Positions 26,172-34,327 are shown, counted from the first letter of the stretch. The stretch is 64,000 nucleotides of DNA from Actinacidiphila paucisporea (GCF_900142575.1 NZ_FRBI01000017.1:1-64000); one strand, 5' to 3'. A program made the numbers and translations. Notes: generated by a model from the letters alone, not told the origin.

Positions 26172-27131
26172 CTACTCGCCCTGCGCGAAGGTGCGGCGGT
26201 ATTCGCTCGGCGTCGTCCCGAGGATCTGCTGGAAGTGCTGCCGCAGGTTCGCCCCCGTGCCCAGGCCCACGTCGGCGGCGATCTGCTCGACACCGCGTTC
26301 CGAGCGCTCCAGCAGCTCGCGGGCCATGTCGACGCGGGCCCGCATGACCCACTGCATCGGGGTGTAGCCGGTGTCGTCGGCGAAGCGCCGGGAGAAGGTG
26401 CGCGGCGACACCGCGGCGTGCCGGGCGAGCGCGTCGAGGGTGAGCGGCTCGCCGAGCCGGTGCAGCGCCCACTCGCGGGTGGCGGCGAACCGCTCGCCGA
26501 GCGGCTCGGGCACGCTGCGCGGGACGTACTGCGCCTGGCCGCCGCTGCGGTAGGGCGCGGCGACCAGCCGCCTGGCCGCGTGGTTCGAGGCGGCCACGCC
26601 GAGGTCGCCGCGCAGGATGTGCAGGCACAGGTCGAGGCCGGAGGCGGCCCCGGCCGAGGTCAGGACGGCGCCCTCGTCCACGAACAGCACGTTCTCGTCC
26701 ACCCGGACGAGCGGGTGCTTCGCGGCGAGGCTGCGGGTGTAGTGCCAGTGGGTGGTGGCGCGCTTGCCGTCGAGCAGCCCGGTGGCGGCCAGCGCGAAGG
26801 CCCCGGTCGAGATCGCCGCGAGTCGCGCCCCGCGGTCGCGCGCGGCGACCAGCGCGTCCAGGACGGCGCCCGGCGGGTCCTCGCGGTCGGGGAAGCGGTA
26901 GCCGGGGATGAAGACGATGTCGGCCCACGTCAGGGCGTCCAGGCCGTCGGCGACGTGGTAGGACAACCCGTCGCCGCCCGCCACCAGCCCGGGCGCCGCG
27001 CCGCACACCCGCACCTCGTACGGCATGCTCGCGCGGGTCGTGAACACCTGCGCGGGGATGCCGACGTCCATCGGTTTGGCCCCTTCGAGCACGAGGACGG
27101 CGACGCGGTGCAGACGGCGAGAGGCGGACAC
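26172..27131 (-). CDS. GlxA-family (DJ-1/PfpI plus AraC HTH) transcriptional regulator
   Basis: 319 residues. GTG at 27131 chosen: TACGCT (27139-27144, minus strand) ends 7 nt before it and there is no Shine-Dalgarno sequence, a leaderless layout. The longer frame to 27236 is Arg/Pro-rich noise. Residues ~10-185 are a class I glutaminase amidotransferase-like domain (VLVLEGAKPMDVGIPAQVF, STGAFALAATGLLDG) with Thr in place of the catalytic Cys. Residues ~215-315 are an AraC-type double HTH (LARHAAVSPRTFSRRF, IAADVGLGTGANLRQHFQ). It is divergent from the ABBA prenyltransferase and may control it. Confidence 0.88.
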   Translation of the reverse strand: MSASRRLHRVAVLVLEGAKPMDVGIPAQVFTTRASMPYEVRVCGAAPGLVAGGDGLSYHVADGLDALTWADIVFIPGYRFPDREDPPGAVLDALVAARDRGARLAAISTGAFALAATGLLDGKRATTHWHYTRSLAAKHPLVRVDENVLFVDEGAVLTSAGAASGLDLCLHILRGDLGVAASNHAARRLVAAPYRSGGQAQYVPRSVPEPLGERFAATREWALHRLGEPLTLDALARHAAVSPRTFSRRFADDTGYTPMQWVMRARVDMARELLERSERGVEQIAADVGLGTGANLRQHFQQILGTTPSEYRRTFAQGE

Positions 27132-27219
27132 GTCCGCCAGCGTAAACGGCCGCCGGCCCCGCCCCGGCCGGCGCCTCGCCCCCCTCGCGGGAGGTCGCCC
27201 CCGCAGCCGGGGCGGCTGC

Positions 27220-27275
27220 CGCCAAGCCGGCGCCAAGTCACCCCATAGTCCCCGCCAAGCCCCGCGTCCAATGCT
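27220..27275 (+). promoter_or_regulatory. SARP-type direct repeats and -10 element upstream of prenyltransferase
   Basis: CGCCAAG occurs at 27220-27226, 27231-27237 and 27253-27259, spaced 11 and 22 bp. A degenerate copy (CCCATAG, 4/7) fills the missing position at 27242. Ten nt after the last copy is AATGCT (27270-27275), a possible -10 box. Heptamers on one helical face at 11-bp period just before the -10 are the hallmark of SARP activator sites; CGGCAAG is the reported PolR heptamer. Confidence 0.6.
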
Positions 27276-27357
27276 CAGGTGACAGAGCAGCAGGACACGG
27301 ACGGTGAGGGTTGCCCGGCTGTCGGTGCTCTTGTTCTCAACCGAACTTGGAGGGCGT

Positions 27358-28269
27358 ATGGCCGGGACGACGGAACTGGAAGACCTTTACTCGGTCATCG
27401 AGGCATCAGCTCGGCAGCTGGGCGTGACGTGCTCGCGCGAGACGGTCTGGCCGGTCATGACGACGTATCAGGACCTGATACCGCAGTCCGCGATCGCCTT
27501 CCGGGTGGAGACCAGCGCGCGCCGCGGCGACGACTTCAGCTGCCGCTTCACGATGCTCCCCAAGCAGATCGACCCCTACGCGCTCGCGCTGTCCGGCGGC
27601 CTGACCCCGCGCACCGACCACCCCGTCGGCTCACTGAGCGCCGACATCGCCGCCGCCTGTCCCATCGACAACTACGGCGTCGACTTCGGCGTCGTCGGCG
27701 GCTTCACCAAGACCTTCCAGTTCTTCCCGCCGGACGAGCTGCAGCCGGTCTCCACGCTGGCCGGCATCGCGGCCGTACCACCCGCCCTGGCCGCGAACAC
27801 CGCCTTCTTCGAGCGCCACGGCGTCGCCGACCAGGTCGCGCTGACGGGCATGGACTACGAGCACAAGACCTTCAACGTCTACTTCAAGACGCCCGACGGC
27901 TACCTGCTCGAACCCAAGAACGTCGCCGCGGTCCTCGGTGACATCGGCATGCCCGAGCCGAGCGAGCAGCTGCTGACCCTCGCCCGGTCGGCGGGCGGCT
28001 TCTACGTCACCCTGAACTGGGACTCCCCCGGCGTCCAGCGGATCTGCTTCAGCGCGATGACCAAGGACCCGGCGGCGCTGACCGGCGGGCACCTCGAACC
28101 CAAGATCGAGCAGCTCGCGCGGAACGCCCCCTCCGCCGACCCGGGCTCCGACCGCGCCTTCATCTGCTACGTGGCCTCCTCGCCGGCCGGCGAGTACTTC
28201 AAGCTGCTGTCCTTCTACCGGGCGCAGCCCGACGTCGTGCGGCTCTGGCGCGAGTACGAGGACAACTGA
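27358..28269 (+). CDS. ABBA-type aromatic prenyltransferase (CloQ/NphB family)
   Basis: 303 residues, ATG at 27358 with TTGGAGGG upstream. Length and motif order match NphB and relatives: an N-terminal LYSVIEASARQLGV helix, DFSCRFTMLP, FGVVGGFTKTFQFFPPDE, GIAAVPPALAANTAFFERHG, MDYEHKTFNVYF, FYVTLNWDSPGVQRICF, and a final GEYFKLLSFYRA. ABBA enzymes move dimethylallyl or geranyl groups onto aromatic carbons; they lack the DDxxD motif of other prenyltransferases. Known acceptors include naphthalenes, phenols and dihydrophenazine carboxylate (PpzP). It stands alone, but a phenazine cluster begins 27 kb downstream. The promoter carries SARP-type repeats. Confidence 0.9.
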   Translation: MAGTTELEDLYSVIEASARQLGVTCSRETVWPVMTTYQDLIPQSAIAFRVETSARRGDDFSCRFTMLPKQIDPYALALSGGLTPRTDHPVGSLSADIAAACPIDNYGVDFGVVGGFTKTFQFFPPDELQPVSTLAGIAAVPPALAANTAFFERHGVADQVALTGMDYEHKTFNVYFKTPDGYLLEPKNVAAVLGDIGMPEPSEQLLTLARSAGGFYVTLNWDSPGVQRICFSAMTKDPAALTGGHLEPKIEQLARNAPSADPGSDRAFICYVASSPAGEYFKLLSFYRAQPDVVRLWREYEDN

Positions 28270-28280
28270 CCCCACGGGTT

Positions 28281-28315
28281 GGGGCCGGTCCCGCCGCGGC
28301 GGAACCGGCCCCTTT
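28281..28315 (+). terminator. Terminator after prenyltransferase gene
   Basis: GGGGCCGGT (28281-28289) pairs with 28304-28312, with further CCGCC/GGCGG pairing inside, followed by TTT. It lies between convergent genes. Confidence 0.7.
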
Positions 28316-28378
28316 GGCGTACGGCCTCCGCCTGCGCCGTCGCCACGGCCTCAGCGGTCGGCCGCAGCGGCCTCGGCC

Positions 28379-29830
28379 TCAGTGCAGGGTGAACTTCTGC
28401 GCCGGGGTGCCGTTGCAGTCCCAGATCTGCAGCCGGGTGCCGTTGGCGGTGGCACCGCTGGGGGAGTCCAGGCAGCGGCCGGACTGCGGGTTGAACAGCG
28501 ACCCGTCCGAGCGCTGGTTGAAGACCTGGCCGCCGACGCCGTTGCAGTCCCACAGCTCGACCTTGGCGCCGTTGGCCGTGCCGTTGCCCACGATGTCCAG
28601 GCAGCGGCCGATCGTGGACAGCGAGCCGTTGGTGTGGTGCGCCCAGAACTGGTCCTCGGCCCATGTCTGGCAGTCCCACAGCTGGACGGCCGCCCCGTTG
28701 ACGCCGGTGTCGTCGGCCGCGACGTCGACGCACTTGCCGCCGGGCCCGGTGATGGTGCCCTGCGGGCCGTTGGGCACGTTCGTCTCACCGGAGTAGCCGA
28801 CCGAGACGATGTTGGACTGGACGGCGTTCTCGGCCGCGTCGGTGGGGTAGCCGGCGACCATCACGCCCTCGAAGAAGGTGCCCATGTTGCGGTTGCTGTT
28901 GTCGCCGCCGGTGCCCAGGATGATGCCGCCCTCCTGCTGCATGGGCCGGTAGCCGCCGCGGGTCGGCAGCCCGCCGTTCCACCAGGTGCTCAGGCCACCG
29001 GACTGCGAGTTGCCGCCCTTGAGCGCGTACGTCGTCTGCCCGTTGTTCTTCAGGACGGCGGTGACGAACGCGCTCTTGTTGCCGGCGTTGGCGGTGTTGG
29101 ACCCGTTGTCGCCCTGGAACATGCCGTTCTCCATGTCGGCCTCGACCCAGGGGCCGGTGCCGTTGCACGGGGCGAAGTAGCAGGTGGTGGCGATGCTGAC
29201 GGCGTCCATGTGGCCGTTGCCGGTGTCGGCGGGGGTGCTCTCGGCGTTGCCGTAGTCGAAGCAGCAGTCGGAGCCGACATGGGTGCCGCTGGCCACCATG
29301 TAGGCGCCCTCGGGCTGCCCGTTCACCGCCGTACCGGACGCGGCGCCGTTCGAGCGGTAGCCGACACCCGGCGAGACCCAGATGCCGTACACCTTGTGGC
29401 CGCCGGCCGTGACCGACAGCTCGGCGGCGTCCGCTCCGCGGTCGGCCCCGCCCGCGGTGCCCGCGGGGCCCGGGTAGAGGTCGTTGTGCCGGCTGGTCTG
29501 GTCGTAGACCTTGCTGATCCGGCAGGTGGTGTCCGCGCAGAAGGAGTCCTGCGCCGCGGCGTTCGCGTAGCCGCCGGCGGAGAGCACGCCGATGTCGGTG
29601 GCCGCGCCGTTCGAGGCACGGATGACCTGGTAGAGCGGGCCGTTGTAGGCGGAGAAGAGCGCGCGGGTCGTGCTGTGCGCGGCCACACAAGGGGTGCCGG
29701 CGCCGGCGTAGATGTCACAGGGCAGGGTGCCGGCGGCCTGCGCTGTCGTGCCGGGCAGGGTCAGCAGCGCGGCGAGCAGGAGTCCGAAGGTCGCGAGGGC
29801 GGAGAGCAGCGCGGATCGCGTTCTGCGCAT
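28379..29830 (-). CDS. Secreted GH54 alpha-L-arabinofuranosidase with ricin-type lectin (CBM13) domain
   Basis: 483 residues, ATG at 29830 after TAGGAG. Signal peptide ~1-33. The catalytic ArabFuran domain covers ~35-345, opening with PCDIYAGAGTPCVAAHSTTRAL, the signature start of GH54 enzymes, and containing VYDQTSRHNDLY, CCFDYGNAE and DMENGMFQGDN. The C-terminal ~130 residues are a ricin-B-like beta-trefoil with three repeats (GKCVDV, GRCLDI, GRCLDS; LWDC, LWDCNG, IWDCNG), replacing the fungal CBM42. It removes arabinose side chains from arabinoxylan or arabinan outside the cell. The promoter is a good sigma-70 type at 29912-29940. Confidence 0.9.
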   Translation of the reverse strand: MRRTRSALLSALATFGLLLAALLTLPGTTAQAAGTLPCDIYAGAGTPCVAAHSTTRALFSAYNGPLYQVIRASNGAATDIGVLSAGGYANAAAQDSFCADTTCRISKVYDQTSRHNDLYPGPAGTAGGADRGADAAELSVTAGGHKVYGIWVSPGVGYRSNGAASGTAVNGQPEGAYMVASGTHVGSDCCFDYGNAESTPADTGNGHMDAVSIATTCYFAPCNGTGPWVEADMENGMFQGDNGSNTANAGNKSAFVTAVLKNNGQTTYALKGGNSQSGGLSTWWNGGLPTRGGYRPMQQEGGIILGTGGDNSNRNMGTFFEGVMVAGYPTDAAENAVQSNIVSVGYSGETNVPNGPQGTITGPGGKCVDVAADDTGVNGAAVQLWDCQTWAEDQFWAHHTNGSLSTIGRCLDIVGNGTANGAKVELWDCNGVGGQVFNQRSDGSLFNPQSGRCLDSPSGATANGTRLQIWDCNGTPAQKFTLH

Positions 29831-29911
29831 GGTGTGCTCCTAGGTGGGGGGTGGGAGCGGAACCCGCCGGCGGAGCGGTGCTTGTGGCACTGCTGCCGGC
29901 GGCTGCGACGG

Positions 29912-29940
29912 AACGTACGCGCGCTGATTGTTTGCGTCAA
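29912..29940 (-). promoter_or_regulatory. Sigma-70-type promoter of the GH54 gene
   Basis: On the minus strand TTGACG (29940-29935), 17-nt spacer, TACGTT (29917-29912). It sits in a strikingly AT-rich patch and gives a leader of about 75 nt before the ATG at 29830. Confidence 0.65.
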
Positions 29941-29987
29941 TATTTGTTGCTTTTATTTTTGCCGGGCCGATGATGTTGTCCGCATCT

Positions 29988-29999
29988 GTTGTTTACAAC
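29988..29999 (+). promoter_or_regulatory. GTTGT-TT-ACAAC inverted repeat
   Basis: A 5-bp dyad with a TT centre in the AT-rich intergenic patch, about 50 bp upstream of the predicted -35 box of the GH54 gene. It could be an operator or activator site; the protein is unknown. Confidence 0.35.
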
Positions 30000-30028
30000 G
30001 TTGGATTCGGCCAGGCTGGTGTCGGCTG

Positions 30029-30643
30029 TCACGCGGACGGGTTCTCCCACGCGAAGCCGTCGGGGTCGGTGAAGGTGCCGGCGTCGCCGTTGACGGTGAG
30101 GCCGTGCGAGCCGGTGCCCTCCGGCGAGACGCCGGCGTCCTTGGCCAGGGCGCGGTGGCCGTAGAGCGCCAGCTTCACCGGGCTCGACGGCAGCGCGAAC
30201 TCGACGTACTTGCGGGCGAAGCTGCGGCCCACCGTCAGGCCGCGCCCGACGTAGAACTTCCGGCTCGCGACGATGTCGTCGACCCCGAGCAGCAGCACGA
30301 GCTGGTCGATCTCCCCGGTGTCGGGGCCGGTGTCCTTCTTCGCCGAGGTCGCGAGCTTCCACAGGGCGCCGTCGGGAGCCCGCACGACGCCGCCGTAGCC
30401 CCACAGCGACTTCGCGACCGGCTTCACCGGCGTGGCGCCGGCCTTGACCGCGGCCTCGAACAGGCTGGTGACGGTGGCCGGCTGCGACACGGTCAGCGAC
30501 AGGGTGAACCCGCGGAAGCCGGTGCTCGGCGCCTGCGCGGCCCGCACCCGCACCTGGGTGTCGAGGCGGAAGGCGCCGGCGTAGAAGTCGGCGGCGGCGG
30601 CGGGGTCGGCGGCGTCCAGCGTGACTGATGCGATGGAGGTCAT
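30029..30643 (-). CDS. VOC-family (glyoxalase/bleomycin-resistance-like) protein
   Basis: 204 residues, ATG at 30643. Two beta-alpha-beta-beta-beta units: ~1-95 (VTLDAADPAAAADFYAGAF, GGVVRAPDG) and ~105-200 (LLLGVDDIVASRKFY, GTFTDPDGFAWE). The C-terminal Glu in FAWE is the usual metal ligand, but the first-half ligand His is not obvious. No Shine-Dalgarno sequence is present; TAGCGT lies 6 nt upstream, so it is probably leaderless. Its role (dioxygenase, isomerase or drug binding) is unknown. Confidence 0.8.
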   Translation of the reverse strand: MTSIASVTLDAADPAAAADFYAGAFRLDTQVRVRAAQAPSTGFRGFTLSLTVSQPATVTSLFEAAVKAGATPVKPVAKSLWGYGGVVRAPDGALWKLATSAKKDTGPDTGEIDQLVLLLGVDDIVASRKFYVGRGLTVGRSFARKYVEFALPSSPVKLALYGHRALAKDAGVSPEGTGSHGLTVNGDAGTFTDPDGFAWENPSA

Positions 30644-30774
30644 GGAAAGACGCTAAGCGCGGGTACGGGACCCGCGCTTCTCCAAACCTGACCGGTGTGC
30701 TCCGGCGGGCTCCGGTGCGGTGCCGGCGGTGCGGGTGTGCCGCCGTGCCGTCCCCTGCGGTGCCGGTGGTGCGG

Positions 30775-31647
30775 TCATGCCGGGGTGCGGCGCGCGTGGT
30801 GCAGGCAGGACAGGACGACCACCACGGGCCACAGCGACTGCACGATCGTCAGCACGCGCTCGGCCACGCCCGCGGCGCCGTTCACCTGGATCTCCACCAG
30901 GAACCAGGCGGCCCCCAGCGCCATCAGCGTGGTCGCCGCGAGCGACGGCAGGCGCCGCAGCCCCCAGGGGGGAAGCGCGGGCGGGGCGGTCGCGCCCGCT
31001 GACCCGGGCGCGGCCTCCAGATCGGGCGCGGGGCCGGGGTCGGGTGCGCCCTCGGGCGCCGTCGCGGCCTCCGGGTCGGGCGCGGCCGCCTGCTGGGGGC
31101 CGGGCGGGACCTGCGGGCCCGCCGCCAGGGGGGGATCGGGCGCGAGCCGCGGGCCGGCCGTGGCCTGGGGGTCGGCCGCGCCCGGGGAGCCGGTCGCGAG
31201 CCGGGCACCGGCGGCGACCCGGTTCCCGGGCGCCAGCGGCCACCGGTCCCGGGTCAGCACCGGCCACGCCGCGAGCACCGGCCACAGCGCCAGCAGCGAG
31301 AAGCCGACCGCGACCACGGACCCGTGCGAGAAGGAGCCCCCCGTCTTCGGCGCGGGGAAGAACGCGAGCACCATGGCCGACACCCCGCCGGCGCCGAGCG
31401 CCAGCCGCCCGGCGAGCCGGGCCGCGCGCAGCCCGCAGGCGGTCGCCAGGTGGCACACGCCCAGCGCGATCAGCATCCCGGTCAGCACCCAGTACCCGGA
31501 AGGGCCGCCGGCCGCCAGGACGCTGATCGTCTGGTGGACGGGGTTGTAGCTGGGCCCTTCGAGCACCGCCGCGGTCGTCGAACCGCCGATCAGCAGGACG
31601 GGAGCGCATCCGGACGAGACAACGGCCCACCAGGTCACATAGCCCAT
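30775..31647 (-). CDS. DUF998 integral membrane protein with Pro/Ala-rich insertion
   Basis: 290 residues. Six predicted membrane segments, in order: ~8-30, ~52-72, ~82-100, ~108-128, then, after a long Pro/Ala/Asp/Gly-rich insertion (~140-225), ~233-250 and ~262-282. The first half has the DUF998 pattern (GPSYNPVHQTISVLAAGG, FFPAPKTGGSFSHG). The ~85-residue low-complexity loop is unusual for the family, which is normally ~200 residues. Function unknown. Confidence 0.7.
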   Translation of the reverse strand: MGYVTWWAVVSSGCAPVLLIGGSTTAAVLEGPSYNPVHQTISVLAAGGPSGYWVLTGMLIALGVCHLATACGLRAARLAGRLALGAGGVSAMVLAFFPAPKTGGSFSHGSVVAVGFSLLALWPVLAAWPVLTRDRWPLAPGNRVAAGARLATGSPGAADPQATAGPRLAPDPPLAAGPQVPPGPQQAAAPDPEAATAPEGAPDPGPAPDLEAAPGSAGATAPPALPPWGLRRLPSLAATTLMALGAAWFLVEIQVNGAAGVAERVLTIVQSLWPVVVVLSCLHHARRTPA

Positions 31648-31734
31648 AAAACCACCGTAAGTCGGACCAGCCGTCCGGCTTCGTATAGACGCGCTCCGTG
31701 GAGGCGCGGTCCCGTGGGGGCGGGTCGATAAAAG

Positions 31735-31779
31735 AAAACGAACGTTCGTCTTGACGCATTTCCGGGACGAACCTAGGCT
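31735..31779 (+). promoter_or_regulatory. TetR-type operator and promoter of the membrane protein gene
   Basis: AAAACGAACGTTCGTCTTG at 31735-31753 is centred on GAACGTTC and recurs almost identically at 33566-33584 before the tetR-type gene. It overlaps TTGACG (31751-31756), which with TAGGCT (31774-31779) at 17 bp makes a strong promoter 8 nt before the GTG at 31787. Confidence 0.78.
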
Positions 31780-31786
31780 CGGTCCC

Positions 31787-32998
31787 GTGAAGAACCCGCT
31801 GGGCGTCCTGTCATGGCGTCAGATAGTGGTCACGACGGTGGCGCTGCCGCTGGTGATCTCGCTCGCCGTGCTGGCCTACGCCTGGCCGGCGGCACGTCTC
31901 GCGCCGCGCGACCTGCCGGTGGGCGTGGTGGGCACCGGCCCGGCCGCCCGCGCCGCGGTCGACGCGCTGGACCGGTCGGCGCCGGGCGCCTTCGCCGTCC
32001 ACCGCTACCCCGACCAGGCGGCGGCGCGGTCCGCGATCGAGCACCGCGACGTCTACGGCGCCTTCGCCGTCGGGCCGGGCGGCGTCACCGTGCTGGAGGC
32101 CACCGCGGCCGGCCCGAGCGTGGCCCAGCTGCTCGACGCGTCGGGCAGCAGGCTCGCGGCGCACGCGGCGTCCCCGCAGGGCCGTACGCCGGCCGCGTCC
32201 GGGACCGCGGACGCCGCCGCGGCACCTCTGCGGACGGTGGACGTGGTGCCGCTCTCCGCGGGCGACGCCCGGGGCGTGGTCTTCAGCTCCGCCCTGCTGC
32301 CGGTCACCATCTGCAGCGTGCTCATCGCCCTGGTCGTCACGATGTCGGGCACCGTGAAGCCCGGCGGGGCGCGGCTGGTGGGGCTGCTCACCGGATGCGC
32401 CGCGGCCGGCCTCGCCGTCTACCTCGTCGCACAGGGCTTCCTCGGCGCGCTGCCGCACGACCACGCGGCGACCTGGGCGGCGCTGGCGCTCACCATGCTC
32501 GCCATCGCCGCCCCGACCGCGGGCCTGGTCACCCTCGTCGGCCGCGCGGGGCTCGGGATGGGCGCCGTGCTGATGGTCTTCCTCGGCAACCCCTTCTCCG
32601 GAGTCACCTCGGCGCCGGAGCTGCTGCCCGCGGCGGCGGGCGGCATCGGCCGGTGGCTGCCGCCGGGTGCGGGCGCCGAACTCGTACGCGGCACCGCCTA
32701 CTTCGGCGGCAGCGGCTCGGCTGCCCCGCTCACCGTCCTCGCGGTGTGGAGCGTGCTCGGGCTGGCCGCCGTCGCCTCCGGGCGCCCCGGCCCCGCCGAC
32801 ACCGGCGACAACCTCCTGGCGGAGGGCCGGTCCGAGGCGCGCGGCCTGGCGGCGGAGGGCCGCTCGGACGGGCTGAACCTCGTACGGGAGGGCCGGCCCG
32901 AGGGGCTGAGCCTCGTGCGGGAAGAGCAGGGAGAGGGGCTCAGCCGCCTTCGCCGGACGCCCGCTGCCGGGTCACAAGAGCGCGGACACCGGCCCTGA
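31787..32998 (+). CDS. ABC-2 / YhgE-Pip-like integral membrane protein
   Basis: 403 residues, GTG at 31787; no Shine-Dalgarno sequence, with a -10 box ending 7 nt before it, so leaderless. One N-terminal membrane segment (~10-30), an extracytoplasmic domain (~32-165, LPVGVVGTG, AFAVHRYPDQAAARSAIEH), then about five segments between ~170 and 345. This is the layout of ABC-2 permeases of the YhgE/Pip group. The C-terminal ~60 residues are a charged tail of imperfect REGRPEGLSLV-like repeats. The TetR gene on the other strand overlaps its 3' end by 59 bp, and the shared operator indicates that TetR represses it. Confidence 0.75.
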   Translation: MKNPLGVLSWRQIVVTTVALPLVISLAVLAYAWPAARLAPRDLPVGVVGTGPAARAAVDALDRSAPGAFAVHRYPDQAAARSAIEHRDVYGAFAVGPGGVTVLEATAAGPSVAQLLDASGSRLAAHAASPQGRTPAASGTADAAAAPLRTVDVVPLSAGDARGVVFSSALLPVTICSVLIALVVTMSGTVKPGGARLVGLLTGCAAAGLAVYLVAQGFLGALPHDHAATWAALALTMLAIAAPTAGLVTLVGRAGLGMGAVLMVFLGNPFSGVTSAPELLPAAAGGIGRWLPPGAGAELVRGTAYFGGSGSAAPLTVLAVWSVLGLAAVASGRPGPADTGDNLLAEGRSEARGLAAEGRSDGLNLVREGRPEGLSLVREEQGEGLSRLRRTPAAGSQERGHRP

Positions 32999-33554
32999 TC
33001 TGCTGGTGGGCCGCCAGGCCCATGGTGTTCCACTGGATGATCCACCCCTGGAGCAGCGCGATCAGCACGCGGGCGGTGTCCGCCGGATCGAGGCCCGCGT
33101 CGAGGACGCCCGCGGCCTGGTAGCGCCGGCACAGCTCGGTCAGCCGCTCCTGGATGGCGCCCAGCATGTCGGCGACCGCGCCCGCGAGCTGGTGGTCGCG
33201 CATCATCTCCGACCACACCTGGAGCGCCATGGGCGCGGGCGCGGTCCCGGCGCCCAGCGCCGTGAGATCCTCCACGACCGCCGGCAGCAGCTCCTCGGGG
33301 GGCGCGAGCCGCGGCGCCGCCAGATGCGCGTCCAGGATGTCGACGAGCTGCCGCGTCGACACCTCGGCGATCGCCGTGATGAGCGCTTCCTTCCCGGCGA
33401 AGTAGCGGTAGACCGCGCCGGCCGACAGCCCGGCCTCGGCGAAGACGTCGGGCATGGACGTCTTGTGGAAGCCGTTGCGCGCGAAGCAGATCCAGGCGGC
33501 GTCCAGGATCTGCCGGCGTCGGGCTTCGCGGTGCTCCGCACTGACCTTGGGCAT
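32940..33554 (-). CDS. TetR-family transcriptional regulator
   Basis: 204 residues, ATG at 33554. N-terminal HTH ~10-58 (RRQILDAAWICFARNGFHKTSMPDVFAEAGLSAGAVYRYFAGKEAL reads as canonical TetR). The helical ligand domain follows. No Shine-Dalgarno sequence; TACGAT (33561-33566, minus strand) sits 6 nt upstream. The operator at 33566-33584 overlaps this promoter, implying autoregulation, and a twin site controls the membrane protein gene. The two genes converge and overlap. Confidence 0.93.
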   Translation of the reverse strand: MPKVSAEHREARRRQILDAAWICFARNGFHKTSMPDVFAEAGLSAGAVYRYFAGKEALITAIAEVSTRQLVDILDAHLAAPRLAPPEELLPAVVEDLTALGAGTAPAPMALQVWSEMMRDHQLAGAVADMLGAIQERLTELCRRYQAAGVLDAGLDPADTARVLIALLQGWIIQWNTMGLAAHQQIRAGVRALVTRQRASGEGG

Positions 33555-33565
33555 GCGGGCATCGT

Positions 33566-33584
33566 AAAACGAATGTTCGTCCTG
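33566..33584 (-). promoter_or_regulatory. TetR-type operator upstream of tetR-like gene
   Basis: AAAACGAATGTTCGTCCTG differs at two positions from the site at 31735-31753. It overlaps the predicted -10/-35 of the tetR-like gene. Confidence 0.75.
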
Positions 33585-33686
33585 CGCCGCCCACTCCGGG
33601 GTCCGACGGGTGATTCCGGGAGCCGCCGCCCGACGCGGCGCGCGGGCGGCCGTCGGGTGCTGCCGCCGCTCCCGGCGGCCGGCGCG

Positions 33687-34166
33687 TCAGGAGGGCGTGC
33701 CGTCCGTGTCCCCCGCGGGCGCCGGGCCCCCGGACTGGCGGTAGTACGCCTCCACCGGTACGCGCGCCTCCGCGAGGAGGGCGGGGCCGTCCTGCGGGAC
33801 CACCGGCCAGGCGCCCGACTCCGGGTTGAGGCCGACCAGCTGGTCGGTGGACAGCGCGTAGACGACCCGGCCGAGACCGGAGCGGGCGATACCGCCCGCG
33901 CACATGCCGCACGGCTGGCAGCTGGTGTACATCGTGGTGCCGGCCGCCGTGTCGCCGTCGAGCTCGCGGGCCGCCCAGCGGGCGAGTTTCAGCTCCGGGT
34001 GGGCGCTGATGTCGTTGTCGCGGCGCACCGTGTTGTGCGCCTCGGCGAGGACCGCGCCGTCCGGGCCCGCGAGCAGCGAGCCGTAGGGGGCGTCGCCCAG
34101 GGTGACGGCATGGGCGGCGATGGCGACGGCCCGGCGCAGCAGGTCCTCGTCGGCGGAGGTGATCAC
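33687..34166 (-). CDS. Nucleoside / cytidine deaminase family protein
   Basis: 159 residues, GTG at 34166 with AAGGGA ~10 nt upstream. The zinc-dependent deaminase signature is complete: H56-P-E58 and P85-C86-x-x-C89. It resembles guanine deaminase or tRNA-adenosine-deaminase-like small enzymes acting on free purines or pyrimidines. The exact base is unknown. Confidence 0.88.
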   Translation of the reverse strand: MITSADEDLLRRAVAIAAHAVTLGDAPYGSLLAGPDGAVLAEAHNTVRRDNDISAHPELKLARWAARELDGDTAAGTTMYTSCQPCGMCAGGIARSGLGRVVYALSTDQLVGLNPESGAWPVVPQDGPALLAEARVPVEAYYRQSGGPAPAGDTDGTPS

Positions 34167-34270
34167 GATGGTGCGTTCCCTTCGGCGTGCTGGTGCGGCG
34201 CGGACCGCGCTCGTACGTGCTGGTGCGGAGCGGACTCCTGCGGGCGGTTTTCGGCTGGGCGGACGTCCCT

Positions 34271-34327
34271 CATCCGGACCCCATCCGGACCCCGGATCTC
34301 ATCCGGACCTCATCGGACCTCATCCGG
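34271..34327. repeat. CATCCGGACC tandem repeats
   Basis: CATCCGGACC starts at 34271, 34282 and 34300; shorter variants start at 34311 and 34321. It lies downstream of the F420-dependent oxidoreductase stop codon and upstream of the deaminase gene. Confidence 0.6.

Noticed and set aside
29850..29875. Second CebR-like site before the GH54 gene
   Set aside because: Only the first half-site TGGGAGCG matches; about 10 of 14 positions agree, too weak in this GC context.
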